Positions 1-10,296 of a stretch of 64,000 nucleotides of DNA are shown here, piece by piece. The DNA is from Locusta migratoria (lineage: Eukaryota > Arthropoda > Insecta > Orthoptera > Acrididae). Position 1 is the first letter of the stretch. Each line of letters starts with the position of its first letter. The stretch lies in assembly GCA_026315105.1 (NCBI GenBank), contig CM048744.1, positions 312,673,270 through 312,737,269 of the forward strand, written 5' to 3'. The notes beneath the pieces were generated by a model. The model saw only the letters and a program-made list of their open reading frames with translations, was not told the origin of the DNA and ran no database searches. The translations under genes were made by a program, and so were the position numbers.

Positions 1-804
1 TTCACACTAATATGACTTTTCGGAACCCCAAAATCACCAGTTCTGCTTATTCACGTATCCATTCAGGTGTAAGTGTGCTTCATCTGTAAACCAGATGCAG
101 CCAACATCAAATCCTTCACTATCAATCATTGTTAGCATCTGATTAGCAAAGGCAACCCTTTGTTGCACAGCTCGTACGGGTGTGGCCTGGAGCGTTTGAA
201 TTTTGAATGGAAACATGTGTAGGCTCTTTCCCAGTATTTTCTGCGTGCTGGAACGCTTCAAACCAGTCTCAGATGCAATTCTACGGACGGATGACATTGG
301 ATTTCGGTGAATAATTCCAGAAACTGTGGCGGTATTTTCAGGCGTAACTGCGGTTTGCTTGCGGCCAACATGCCCCACTAGATCATCAGTTACGCTGCCT
401 GTTCGTTGAAATTTTGCGAAGAGCGTACTAATAGTTTTCGCATCGGGTCCTTTTGGAACATTAAATCGTGCTTGAAAACTTCGTCTTGTTGCCGTAGGAC
501 TCTCTTCTAAATTGTGGTACGCTAGCACCAGCAAAACGCGTTCTTCAATGTAATACATGGTACGCTAATCTCCTTTTACGTTTCAATAGTGGAACTGATC
601 GCTCTGGGCTTCGGATCACTGTTTATACTAGGCATTACGTATGGCGATTACAGCGCCATCTGTTAGCAGCTTTTGTAAATATTATTTCAAACTGCTTTAT
701 AAACTTTCACAATAAACATAGCGTTTACTGCATTCCTTTATCGATCTTTGTTTTCGAAATATTTAATTTTGAAATTAGGGAGTCCTTTTCTGGACACCCT
801 GTAT
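1..804 (-). pseudogene. DUF4817-type Tc1/mariner-like transposase remnant, truncated by the window edge
   Basis: Reading frame from 558 down to 34 gives 174 residues starting MYYIEERVLLVLAY. An N-terminal helix-turn-helix region of the insect DUF4817 type is followed by a second DNA-binding region (SSVRRIASETGLKRSSTQKIL) and the start of the DDE domain, IWFTDEAHLHLNGYVNKQN, where the first catalytic Asp would sit. The frame stops directly after this (N-W-stop-F-W-G), so an Arg or Cys codon has probably become TGA and the reading continues as FWGSE. The rest of the catalytic domain lies outside the window. The 5' end of the element is visible near 803, where the minus strand begins TACAGGGTGTCCA, the usual terminal sequence of this group at a TA target. 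Known for the family: cut-and-paste transposition. Inference: dead copy. Confidence 0.75.
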
Positions 805-1161
805 GACTGCATTGTTTCGCGGCATGTTGATAAAATTTTCTCCAGTTTCCAGCCGCGTTATGTGGTTCAGTATCCACGACTTTTCCGCCGAGATCTCCTC
901 GGCCATTGTCAAGTGGATGAATGATTGCTGTTGTCGTCCTTATATAGCTGCAGTGCAGGCTGTGACGCCACTGGTGCTCCGCGAAAAAGCAGTGTTTTGG
1001 TCGCGTGCCTGTCGCGCCCGCTCCAACGTTCCGATCGCCGGGTTCCAAGTTGTGCTCAGCTGCAAGCAGCCGTCTCTGTTAAGAGTATTGTCAGCTATTT
1101 TGATCTTATTCGCCTCTTTTATTACACTATCCCAGAAACTGTTCGTTCTTGTAATTATGGT

Positions 1162-1354
1162 GCCGGCCGGGTGGCCGACGGTACTGCGCCGCCAGTCACG
1201 GTCTGCACGGCCACTACGGTCGGGGGTTCGAATCCCCCCCTCGGACATGGATATTTGTGCCGTCCTTAGTGTTAGCTAGTTCATAAGTCGTTTGTAAGTT
1301 TAGGGACTGATGACCCCGTAGTTAAGTCCCATAAGCTATACAAACATTTGAACA
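1162..1354 (+). repeat. tRNA-derived SINE, family A (with target duplication)
   Basis: The 5' half is tRNA-like (class II, Leu/Ser style) with a B box GGTTCGAATCC. The 3' half reads GTTTAGGGACTGATGACC and ends CAAACATTTGAACATT. A 13-bp target duplication TTGTAATTATGGT flanks it at 1149-1161 and 1355-1367. About twelve copies of this family lie in the window. Confidence 0.9.
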
Positions 1355-1367
1355 TTGTAATTATGGT

Positions 1368-2159
1368 TGTCTGCTCAAACGCAATACGATGTCTTCTTTC
1401 CCTCTTCCACACAGCGCTGTTCACTAGTGCGCACTGTTTGTCCTATGTAAAATACCACAATTTTATACAATCCCGATGTTCTTAGGTCTATATTATCCTT
1501 AACACGTTTCATAAACTTACGTTTTTTTTAAAGAAGCCTGAAGGGCGATTTGATCTTGTGTCTCTTAAGAAGTAAGCGAATCTTTACAGTGACTGAGCCA
1601 CAAAAAAAAAGTAAATAAAATAAAATAAAAAAAGCAAATATGCAAGTTTCATTGAATCCTCCTCGGGGGTCTTCTGCTTGTGTGTCTTCGGGAAGATAGC
1701 TTTCATAATCTGGCGGTTGCTGTACCCGTTGTCCCTAAAAACTTACCGTAGGTGGCTCAGTTCCTTTCGCAGATTTTCAGTGTCTGACACTGCTTACGCT
1801 CGTTGCACCAACGCCCTTAAAAAAGACTGTTTCTGCGATGGATGATGATGGCTTGTGGCGTTCAAGTACCGATGGGTGGGAGTGGTTTTTCTGTAAACAC
1901 CAAGGCATCGATTTGCTTTACGGCTGACGAGGACGCCAAGAAACGGCAAGGCACACTCCTTCTCCACCTCCATAAAAAGTGAACTGGATCTTGTCATGGA
2001 TTCTATTGATGCGCTCCAAGAATTCACCCAGTTCTTTGACATCCATGAGGGCGGACAACAAACGTGTCGCCAACGTACCGATAAAAACAGCTAAGCTTTA
2101 TATGTGATGTGTCCAAGGTGATTCTTGAAAGTGCTCCATAAACAGGTTTGTCAAAACTG
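1368..2159. other. No gene recognised
   Basis: Mixed AT-rich sequence with an A-rich stretch near 1600-1640. Short open frames (for example 1794-2042 minus) show no family motif I recognise. Confidence 0.5.
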
Positions 2160-2612
2160 TTTGTTCAAATGATTATAATTATTAACAGCTAAACTAATGT
2201 GATCATCAGTCACTAGACTTGCAAACTACTTAAACTAAGTTAAACTAACAGCAGAACAACACATTCACACACACACACTTCCTCGAGGGAAGAGACCAAG
2301 TGAGGTGGCGCAGTGGTAACACTCGAGAGGGCGATGGTCCAAACCCACCTCCGGCCATCGGCCATCCAGATTTAGGTTTTCCGTGATTTCCCTAAATTGC
2401 TCCATACAAATTCCGGGGTGGTTCCTTTCATAGGACACGGCCTTCCCCAGCCTCACCAAAAAATCCGAGCGTGAGTTCGAATGAACTCGCTGTCGATGGG
2501 ACTTTAAGCCCTACGCTTCCTTCCTTCTTCCGGGGGAGGACTCGAATCTCCCAAGCGGGATGCCGCGCAATCCGTAACGTTGGGCTCCAGACCGCTCGGC
2601 TATTCCCGCGCG
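2160..2612 (-). repeat. tRNA-derived SINE, family C, split by a family B SINE
   Basis: Left piece about 2160-2290 is the 3' tail in minus orientation (AAACTACTTAAACTAA and a short AC tract). Right piece about 2526-2612 is the tRNA-like head, with GAGGACTCGAATCTCC (inverse B box) and a head ending CGCGGCC. The two pieces join logically if the family B SINE between them is removed. Confidence 0.75.
2300..2525 (+). repeat. tRNA-derived SINE, family B, nested in a family C SINE
   Basis: It starts GTGAGGTGGCGCAGTGGTAA (box A-like), has a degenerate B box (GGTCCAAACCC), then the family B body TTTAGGTTTTCCGTGATTTC and a CTTCC-rich tail. Confidence 0.85.
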
Positions 2613-3013
2613 GCCAATATTACGAGATCCACAGTGTCCAGAGCATACCGAGGAAACAAAATTTCAGGCATTACCTCTCACCACGGACGACGTAGTGGGC
2701 GATGGCCACCACTTCATAACCGAGAAAAGCGGCGTTTGCGAAGGGCAGCCAGCTGGCAGATAAACGACGCTGCGTGAAATAAGTACAGAAATCAGTCCAC
2801 GGCGTACTGCGAAAGATCCGTCACGACAGTACGGCACACTCCGGCGTTTACCCTTTAACTCTTTCAGACCCACTGACTGAAATTGTCTATGTAACTTTTA
2901 TTGCGTCCAGACTGCAGCATTAACACTTTTTCTCAATAGAAACGACATGTTTACGACTGTGTTCAATCTTTTCATAACGCGCCCTTACTTTGTACCTGTA
3001 GTGGTGCAATCAC
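2613..3013. other. No gene recognised
   Basis: Short frames on both strands without family motifs; no clear repeat identity. Confidence 0.4.
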
Positions 3014-3190
3014 CGAGCGCTCTAAGGCGCCTTGCTGCGGAGCGCGCGTTTGCTCCTCCTCGGACGTACGAGTCCTCCCTCGGGCTTGGTTGTGTGCCTC
3101 ATCCTTAAGTTAGTATTAGTTTAAGTATTTTGTAAACCTAGGAAATGTAGTTAAGTCCATAGATCAACAAGCATTTGAACATTTTTTGAC
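3014..3190 (+). repeat. tRNA-derived SINE, family C
   Basis: tRNA-like head CTCTAAGGCGCCTTGCTGCG and a B-box relative (GTACGAGTCCTCCC), then a tail with AGTTTAAGTATTTTGTAAAC and CATTTGAACATT. The 5' end is slightly worn; ends are approximate. Confidence 0.8.
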
Positions 3191-3375
3191 TCACTACAAA
3201 TATGTAAGCAGGTGAGTTCTGCACTGTGTAGCAGTTTGTAAACTTCAAAGTACACGGAAGTTGTGGGTTAGGTGCATTCCACTGTATATATGAAAGTGGC
3301 TACAATTTGTAAATGAAAAGTAAAACATCACCTAATAAATAGTCAGTTGAAGCACTTACAACCTCTAAATAGCAA

Positions 3376-3416
3376 ACACCTGACGATGGAATTTAATGCC
3401 GAAAGATATCTTGTGT
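3376..3416 (+). ncRNA. Hammerhead-like RNA motif
   Basis: ACAC (3376-3379) pairs with GTGT (3413-3416) as helix I. Between them lie CTGACGA (3380-3386), a hairpin with GG/CC ends, GAAA (3401-3404), a short stem AG/CU closing a 4-base loop, and U at 3412 as the would-be cleavage site. One extra U sits between CTGACGA and the hairpin, unlike the canonical hammerhead. AATAAA-type sequence follows at about 3423-3430. Confidence 0.55.
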
Positions 3417-3606
3417 GATATGTAAATAAAATAATTAATTACAGTGTTTCGGACTAACCTTTCGTATTGTGTCAATATACGACACACTTCTAACACTGTG
3501 GGCCCAAGATATAATAAGTTACTGATTTATCGTGTAAATGAAGCTTATGCTCGAATCGATTGCGTAAGAATGCATTATATGGCTAGAGATGAACAAGGAA
3601 ATCGAC

Positions 3607-3783
3607 CATGCCCTTTTAAAGGAACCACCCAGATATTTGACTGGAGTGACTTTTTTTTTTTCTTTTTTCTCTTTTTTTTTGAAATCACGGAAGACCTATA
3701 TCTGAATGGCCGGAGGTGGATTTGAACAACCTTCCTCCGAAATGCGAGTCCAGTGTGTCACCAATGCTCCACCTCCCTCGATA
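3607..3783 (-). repeat. tRNA-derived SINE, family B, with an internal poly-T tract
   Basis: Minus-strand copy: the inverse of the GGAACCA body, a T-rich tract at 3651-3680 replacing part of it, then GGAGGTGGATTTGAAC (inverse B box) and CACCTCCC at the head. Confidence 0.75.
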
Positions 3784-3834
3784 AGTGACTCCTCCCGAAG
3801 GCCTTTCCAGTCCTCCTACCAAAGAGAACTTCTT

Positions 3835-3910
3835 GGCAGTAATGGAAATCGAACACGGGTCCTACACTTGGCACTGACAACTCGACTTCGGCGGCGGACC
3901 GTAGACAAAA
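3835..3910 (-). repeat. Possible tRNA-like SINE head fragment
   Basis: The plus strand holds GGAAATCGAACACGGGTCCT, an inverse B-box-like sequence. No tail identified. Confidence 0.3.
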
Positions 3911-4525
3911 AAAATTTAAACAATTCGAGTGTTAACGACCAGGGATTCTCGCCAGAGTGCACAGTGCGGACGGCTGCTCTTGCGAGAGAGCCGCGCCCCA
4001 GCATCTGGTTAAGATGTCTGGAATCGGCGAGCCAATATAGCAGCGATATGTTTACCAGGCGCGCTTCTCTGCTGCCTGACTTATCTGGAGGGCCTGTCAG
4101 AATACGCACGTTTATTTCGAATGTGTTTTCGTTCGTCCGTTTTACTCCGCAGATGTTTGCGTGCATAACTCAAAGGATTATTTTCAGAGCATAATCGCGT
4201 GTAGCGCGGGAAAGGCGAGCCGTGTGATCACGAATGTGTACGCGTCAGAATAACTTCCACTGATATTAACTAATCCCACAGACAAGAGAAATACTCCACC
4301 AGCAATTCTATTTGGGTTAAAACGAAATGAGGTAAACATTTGCTCGAGTTTGGGAACCTAATATACTGAAATATTTATGTAAACTAAAGTCATTCGGCCA
4401 GCCCGTTTTATCCGGCCTATTTCCTTCAATTTTGTTTTAAACGAAAGGTATTCATCCACATCTTCTATTTATACTCAAACGCAATATCCTTTTGTTTTTG
4501 CTGTGAATATTGTATTTAAAAAAAA
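3911..4525. other. No gene recognised
   Basis: Overlapping open frames occur on both strands near 3816-4194 but without a recognisable domain. Confidence 0.4.
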
Positions 4526-4722
4526 ATGTTCAAGTGTTTGTATAGTCTATGGGACTTAACAACGGGGTCATCAGTCCCTAAACTTACAAACTACTTATGA
4601 ACTAACTAAGACTAAGGACGGCACAAATATCCATGCCCGAGGGGGGATTCGAACCCCCGACCGTAGTGGCCGTGCAGACCGTGACTGAAGCGCCTCAGTC
4701 CCCTCGGTCACCGCGGCCGGCC
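4526..4722 (-). repeat. tRNA-derived SINE, family A
   Basis: A full family A copy in minus orientation: tail first (GGGGTCATCAGTCCCTAAAC), then GGGGGATTCGAACCCCCGAC (inverse B box), head ending GCGGCCGG. Confidence 0.9.
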
Positions 4723-5108
4723 GTATATTTTATTCTGTTTGTTTTACGCTACCTTCGGTTCTAATTAGTAACGTAGTTATTTTGGGCTTAAGTACGCTCA
4801 GCGGAACAAGCTCTCTCATTTGCGCTTCCAAGTACTTGCACTGATCGATTCTGAAGAAAGTTACGAGTGCACGTTGCTACGGGTCTAACTGACGGGATCA
4901 GAAACAGAGTGATATACGTAACATTTTTTAAGAAAATCAGATAAGTGCACAATATGTTCTAGGACACTAATTCTGTTGTGAGAAAAAGTATTAGAAGTGC
5001 CGCTCCATTCAGAGCTCCACTCTGGATCTGAGCTTTCGGCTCCGAGGAAAAGTAGTACAAGTGCTGATTTTAAACATAGCTTGTCGACTGCAGCAACTGT
5101 AAGTTAAC
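4723..5108. other. No gene recognised; unclassified sequence before the hammerhead-like hairpin
   Basis: No coding frame of note. It may belong to the element carrying the RNA hairpin that follows. Confidence 0.35.
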
Positions 5109-5245
5109 AAATATTTGACAAAGTTCAACCCAACCAGTTGCAAATTTTCTTCTGATGAAGGCACCCTTAGACGGAGCCGAAATCTAGATCAAGGTATTTT
5201 ATCAAAATTTGCAACTGGTTGGGCTGAATTTCGTCAAATATTTTA
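5109..5245 (+). ncRNA. Hammerhead-like RNA with a long helix I
   Basis: CTGATGA at 5152-5158, a stem II GGCACC/GGAGCC (5160-5178, one A.A mismatch), GAAA at 5179-5182, a 2-bp stem closing loop CTAG, and C at 5190 as would-be cleavage base. CTT (5149-5151) pairs with AAG (5191-5193). After a 10-base bulge, CCAGTTGCAAATTTT pairs with AAAATTTGCAACTGG, and the pairing runs on, with few mismatches, out to about 5109 and 5245. One extra A lies between the CTGATGA box and stem II. The whole segment is a near-palindrome, so an alternative reading is a small foldback element. Confidence 0.6.
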
Positions 5246-5399
5246 ATACAAGTGCGCTGTTTACGTTCGTTGTTTTGCTCCTTGCTCCTGTTCGTGCATT
5301 TGTGTGCCATAATTAACAAAGGTGAGTTATTGTTGATTTAATTATACGAAGTTAGTGTCTTATAGAGTGTAAATATTGTCGATTACTGGATGCATATCG

Positions 5400-5400
<1 letters not shown>

Positions 5401-5483
<83 letters not shown>

Positions 5484-5515
5484 GCACACTCACACACGCA
5501 CACACACTGAAACAG
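5401..5515. repeat. TC/AC compound microsatellite
   Basis: A run of TC units from about 5404 passes into AC units and then CGCACAC variants to about 5508. Confidence 0.95.
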
Positions 5516-5650
5516 TCCATCATAAATTCTTAGAACCTGGGCACACGTTCAACAGGTTTGATCAATATTGAGAAACGCAAGAGGAATGAAACTCATGTGT
5601 ACGTACCGCTGGATTGGGTACACGTCGTTAAAAGGTCCAGAAAATACAGA

Positions 5651-5905
5651 GCGAGGTGGCGCAGTGGTAAGACACTGGACTCGCATTTCTGGAGGACGAT
5701 GGTTCAAATCCACCTCAGGCCATCCAGAAATAGGTTTTCCGTGCTTTCCCTAAATCACTCTAGGCAAATGCCGGGATGGTTCCTTTCAAAAGGCACGGCC
5801 GAATTTCCTCCCATAATCCTTCCCCAAAAATCCTAGCGTATGCTCCGTCTCTAATGACCACACTGTCGACGGGACGTTAAATTCTAAGCTTCCTTCCTTC
5901 CTTCC
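5651..5905 (+). repeat. tRNA-derived SINE, family B
   Basis: Head GCGAGGTGGCGCAGTGGTAA, box B GGTTCAAATCC, body GGTTTTCCGTGCTTTCCC, tail with GTCGACGGGACGTTAA and repeated CTTCC. Possible 9-bp target duplication TCCAGAAAA (5636-5644 and 5903-5911). Confidence 0.85.
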
Positions 5906-5929
5906 AGAAAAAAATTCACAGTTATCAAA

Positions 5930-6400
5930 ATGAATCAGGCAGATTTTGTAGCTATCGCCAACATGAAACTAGTGACCAAGTCATCCGTTCTAGAAGATAC
6001 CGAAGGGAATGCATTTGCCTGACGGTCAATTAGATGGATTTATGTAAAAAAGGAATGTTCATTCATCATGCATTTTAAGAATTCTTTGAATGAGGACTTT
6101 GAATTTTATACAGCTGACTTCTGCAAACGACTTCGTGGGAGACATCCACAGATTACGCTGAATAAACTGTACAGTGCTCAGTTACCCATGACGTTTGCAA
6201 ATTGGAAGAACCTGCAAGAGCTGAAATGCTTCATTCCCCCTATTCACCACGCTTTCTTTGATTCTCTGAAGTATGAGGAACAATCTTCAAGGAAAAGAAA
6301 CTCGGGATATCGAGGACGACGAGGAGGGGCAGTACGTTGTCATGATAAAGACAATTATGAAGGCCTAGGGAAGTAGCAACTGGTAGAGAAGATTTAACAG
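5930..6400 (+). pseudogene. C-terminal remnant resembling DUF7869-type element proteins
   Basis: A frame around 6020-6376 reads IRWIYVKKECSFIMHFKNSL, then FCKRLRGRHPQ, LYSAQLPMTFANWKNLQELK and FIPPIHHAFFDSL before a basic tail. The motif string 'KNLQELKCFIPPIHHAFFDSL' recalls the C-terminus of insect proteins carrying DUF7869, which are common in transposon-like gene families. No upstream part of such a protein is present. The family call is from memory of motif style and is weak; it could also be the end of an unrelated host-derived retrocopy. Confidence 0.35.
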
Positions 6401-7295
6401 ATGCTGCTAGTGACGTTCTGGATAGTGACTACGACTAGAATGTCACCCTATGTTATTTAAAATGTTCGAAAGTGTAATAGTCACTGCATAATAAAATTTT
6501 TGTGTTCACGTGCACCTGTATTACTTTTCCGCTAAACCTTTTCCATATCAAAAAAATATATGTGATTTTAGGATCTTTGTTCACCCAGAATGGTGGTATA
6601 AACTTGTGTCATCTTTTTTCTGTGGAACAATTACATTCTATAGTGTATCTCTGTAAAGTTACAATGTTATGCCATCGAAACTGATTTTCTTATAACCAGG
6701 TGAACTTCAAAGCCATTTATCTCGAAACTACCTGAAGTGCACTTATACCACTTTGCTTCTGGCCCCCTAAATTAAGGTACGCAGTTAGTTTTAGCCTTAG
6801 AACAGCATATCCAGATCTATCATTGGAGCGTTTAAAAACATCAGCTGGTTCTGATGAAAGTTATGAGTACACATTCAATTTGACTTTCATGTCCTCCAAC
6901 ATTTTTGTCATTCCAGTGACCATAGCTACGGTTCTAATGAAGGGACACAGTTCGTTTTGGTCTAAGAACACTCAGGGGATCAAGATGTCTCTTTATTTCC
7001 ACTTTACGTCAGTGAACACTAACGGTGTGTAGTATTCGGACGGGTCATCTAATATGTATAAAAAGTATTTCACATTGTTGCTTTGTCGTTGTTTTTGTTT
7101 CCCAGTGCCCCAAAAAGTTATGCTTAGAAGTAAGAGATCATAAAATCATTACTAAAAAGGGAATATGCCGTATAACCTGCCGACTACAGACTCATCTGCA
7201 ATTTACAACCGCTATCCAGGGCGTTGAGATATATAGTTCACTAACAAATTATTTAACATCATATTATTGCAAAATGTCGTATTTATAATCTATGA
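6401..7295. other. No gene recognised; AT-rich
   Basis: Small open frames (such as 6823-7032 and 7025-7288) lack domains. Possibly 3' flank of the preceding remnant. Confidence 0.4.
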
Positions 7296-7744
7296 TACGC
7301 CCAGGGCCAAGTTCTGGCACTAACAGAAAGTTTTGGGAGTGGATTCGAAGAAAAATTAATAACTGGCGTGGTTTTTGTCGATTTGTCTACCGCCTATGAT
7401 ACTGTTAATCACAGAAAACTTTTCTCCAAAATATATGAGTCTACCAAGGACTACCAGCTGACAAAGGTAATAGAGTACACACTACAAAGTCGCAGCTTTT
7501 ATGTTACTCTTGATGGAAAGAAAAGCAGATGGAGGAGACAGAAAAACGCTCCCACATGTAAGCGTACTCGCACCTATGATGTTTAACATATACACAAATG
7601 ATCAGCCGTCACCAGAGCACTCTGAACATTTCCTCTATGCTGCTGATCTTGCAGTAGCTGTTCAAGGAAACAGCTCTGAACCCGAGGAACGAAAGCTGGA
7701 ACAAGATCTTGAATGTATGTCAAAATTTTCTTAAGCCGAATCCC

Positions 7745-7745
<1 letters not shown>

Positions 7746-7789
<44 letters not shown>
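7746..7789 (+). repeat. A44 homopolymer inside a LINE coding region
   Basis: Forty-four consecutive A bases. Flanking codons read LKPNP before it and TQECAF after it, so the tract sits where the LINE would encode a Lys or Ala-Lys pair. Confidence 0.95.
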
Positions 7790-7792
<3 letters not shown>

Positions 7793-8310
7793 AAGAATGT
7801 GCTTTCCATCTACGCACTAAGAAAACAACAAGACAGCTGCATTGTGTTTGATAGGGTAAAGTTCTACTGCATGAAAGCCATCCAAAGTACCTGGCCGTTA
7901 TCCTGGACTTACAAACATCACTGTTACAAGACCAGACAGAAAGTTAAGAAATCTCCTCCTGAAGAAATTATGTGGGAGCAAATGGGGAGCAAGACCAAAA
8001 ACGTTAATAACTACAGCACAAGCCCTGTATTTATCCACCGGTGAATTTGCAGCCCCTGTGTGGTGTAGATCAGTCCATGCCAAACAAGTCGACACTGCTC
8101 TAAACGAAACCTACAGAAGTATTACAGGCTGCGTGAAACCCACCGCTCTATATAAACTTTAGAAAGCAGCAGGTTTTGAAACACCCGCAACACGGCGATG
8201 TGAACTTGAATATATTGAAGAGTTCAAACAAAGTTTCAATGATGGACATCCGCTTTTTGGAACAGAATCTCCAGCCAGTCGACTTAAATCCAGAAGAAGC
8301 TTTCTGAACA

Positions 8311-8509
8311 GCCGGCCGCGGTGGCCGAGGAGACTGAGGCGCTCCAGTCACGGTCTACACGGCCACTACGGTCGGGGGTTCGAATCCCCCCTCGGGCATG
8401 GATATTTGTGCCGTCTTTAGTATAAGGTAGTTGATGAGTAGTTTGTAAGTTTAGGGACTGATAACCCCGCAGTTGAGTCCCATAAGCTTAACAAACATTT
8501 GAAACATTT
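8311..8509 (+). repeat. tRNA-derived SINE, family A, inside a LINE
   Basis: Full copy from GCCGGCCGCGG to CATTTGAAACATTT. Exact 15-bp target duplication GAAGCTTTCTGAACA at 8296-8310 and 8510-8524. Confidence 0.97.
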
Positions 8510-8830
8510 GAAGCTTTCTGAACACAGTGAGAAATGGGCCGCCAGAAAATTTCCCTCTCCAACAAGAATCACCAACAGAAATGCATCTGTACTGGAAAAT
8601 ATAGAAGTCGCTGAATTAGAACTGGTGTAGCTCCCGGCTAGTCAAACCTAGCGAAAAGGGGATTCATTGAAAACCTAGATGTCTCCTGTGAATGTGCGGA
8701 GACACAGACGATGGAGCACATAGCAGACTGCTCTGATTGCCCGTCTACATGCAGCTCCGAAGAGAAAATGCTATCAACGTAGCCCAGAACTGGGCTGAAA
8801 TAGTTTAGTTCTGGATTTGAAACCCGTACA

Positions 8831-9420
8831 CGAGAAAGTAAAGTAAGTCTGATCTATGGAACAAGTAATAATCTGTTCTATTCTAACCAAAATCACAGGG
8901 TGGGACTGAAGGAAGGACACTGAAAAAGTTCAGACAAGGTTAGTTCGTTTTGTATTATCGCGATACTGTGGAGTAAGTCTCACGGAAACGATGCATTGCT
9001 GGGGCTGGATATCATTAAAAGAAAACCGACGTTTATCTGCAAAAGGTCAGGTCTTCTGTTACTTATTAGCCATTCTTTGTTCTTAATAGAAAATGAAATT
9101 CTTCTTTATAAAGTCGTAGATTTGAACAGAATCCTAAATAAACTTCCAATGTTTCTTAGCAAACGTTATAAAGACAAATGTGGAGTTATTTTGTAGTTAC
9201 CACCGATTTTTCATGGCAATACAGATCATCCCTATTGTAAAAAGTAAGTTAAAATTATTAAAACCGGAAGAACCAGCTGTGCATGCCTACTTGATGTTAA
9301 TATGCAAAGTGCAAATTTTTGTGGGCCCACAGGGCTTGGATTCATGCACTGAGGATGGTCAGACACTGACGGAAATCGATCTGTATTGTATATAAAAAAT
9401 AAAGATTTCAATGCGGCCAA
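8831..9420 (+). other. Possible LINE reverse-transcriptase tail
   Basis: The frame around 8910-9190 reads KKFRQG..FVLYYRDTVE and LIENEILLYKVVDLNRILNK, which loosely resembles the C-terminal part of insect LINE proteins. A polyadenylation-like AATAAA is at about 9400. The identity is uncertain. Confidence 0.25.
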
Positions 9421-10034
9421 AGCTGGTTCTTTCCAGTTTTAATAACTTTAATGTGGTCGCTCTGCACCAGATTCCGGATGGAGTAGCCTACATGTAAGTT
9501 AAAGTTAATTTAAACGGAAGTATTCACACCCATCCGATATCGTATCCAGAAAAGTGCTTTGTCGGCCGCTTGGAGCGCTACTGTGGCGGTATATAACAAA
9601 AAATCGTTGGGAGCGTCGTTAGAATGTGGTAAATTGTGAGAGAAAACGGAAAGTCTGTGTTAAATAAGCGTATCGTTAGGCTCAGGATTTGTCCCTGCTC
9701 GTCAGTAATAACCCACTTGGCCACTCTAATTCGCCCCTTGAGTTCCAACCGTCGTGGCGACGGGAAGCAAGGGCGGTGAGGACGGGTCATTGGCGTTCCA
9801 GCAGAGCGCGAAATGGCGCCCAGACCTTTGCAGGCCGCTGGCCGTGGTCGCGGCAGCCACGTGCCGGGGGCTGGCGCACTGCGACCTTCACCGGGCCTCC
9901 GAATACGGCAGTCACCCACAGCAGCTCTGCCAAGACACTGCGATCGCGTTTGTGAGGACAGCAGTTCAGTTTTCGGTGGTTTAACTTCCTTATGACAAAT
10001 ACCAAAGGTGACGCCTTGACATGGGCGACATGGA
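9421..10034. other. No gene recognised; CpG-rich stretch 9700-9960
   Basis: Overlapping frames on both strands (up to 171 codons, 9578-10093 minus) probably reflect high GC content. No domain recognised. Confidence 0.4.
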
Positions 10035-10296
10035 TACCTATTACTGTTATTGAAAAGTAATCGCCAGCGTTGTGTAGAACCCGTTGCCAGCAATGTGGAA
10101 GGTGTAGTATGCCGTTAGCAGAGCCTGTTCGGTTGATGGTGCGCATGGAGCGGTCTACTGCCTGTCGAATCTCTGGAACAATTCTTCAGCTTCGGAATCA
10201 CATCAAAGTCACGAGGGCCTACGTCCGGGGAGTACGCTGGATGGTGCAGTACTTCCCAGTCTCATCGACCAAACAGAGCAGCCACAGCTTGCGCTG
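10035..10296 (-). pseudogene. Mariner transposase C-terminal fragment
   Basis: The minus strand encodes pieces matching the DD34D mariner C-terminus, ending INRTGSANGILHLPHCWQRV and LHNAGDYF. The catalytic-region text (LFGR...EVLYHPPYSP) is frame-disturbed. It is cut at 10297 by the LTR. Confidence 0.8.

Larger units (their letters stand above)
7296..8830 (+). pseudogene. 5'-truncated Jockey-like LINE, reverse transcriptase remnant
   Basis: Translation shows GVVFVDLSTAYDTVNHRKL (RT motif A), VLAPMMFNIYTNDQPSPEHS (motif B/C region without the usual QGS) and HFLYAADLAVAVQGN, where the catalytic YADD has become YAAD. Later pieces include SALALSTGEFAAPVW-type thumb sequence and a cysteine-rich tail (CECAETQTMEHIADC) ending near 8820. 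Several frameshifts and stops separate the pieces. A 44-base poly-A tract and a family A SINE interrupt it. Known: non-LTR retrotransposition by target-primed reverse transcription. Inference: a dead copy, lost both by the motif change and by the breaks. Confidence 0.8.

Noticed and set aside
1164..1255. tRNA genes at the B-box sequences (here and in all SINE copies)
   Set aside because: The heads lack a full cloverleaf with anticodon arm and always continue into a shared SINE tail, many with target duplications.
725..1279. Three overlapping open frames of 100-158 codons on both strands
   Set aside because: They span the transposon end and a SINE and encode no recognisable domain; shadow frames.
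5404..5508. CRISPR-like array
   Set aside because: Simple TC/AC microsatellite without spacers, in a eukaryotic genome.
9578..10146. Frames of 119 and 171 codons on the minus strand as host genes
   Set aside because: They overlap in two frames, lie in CpG-rich sequence and run into mariner code in the wrong frame.
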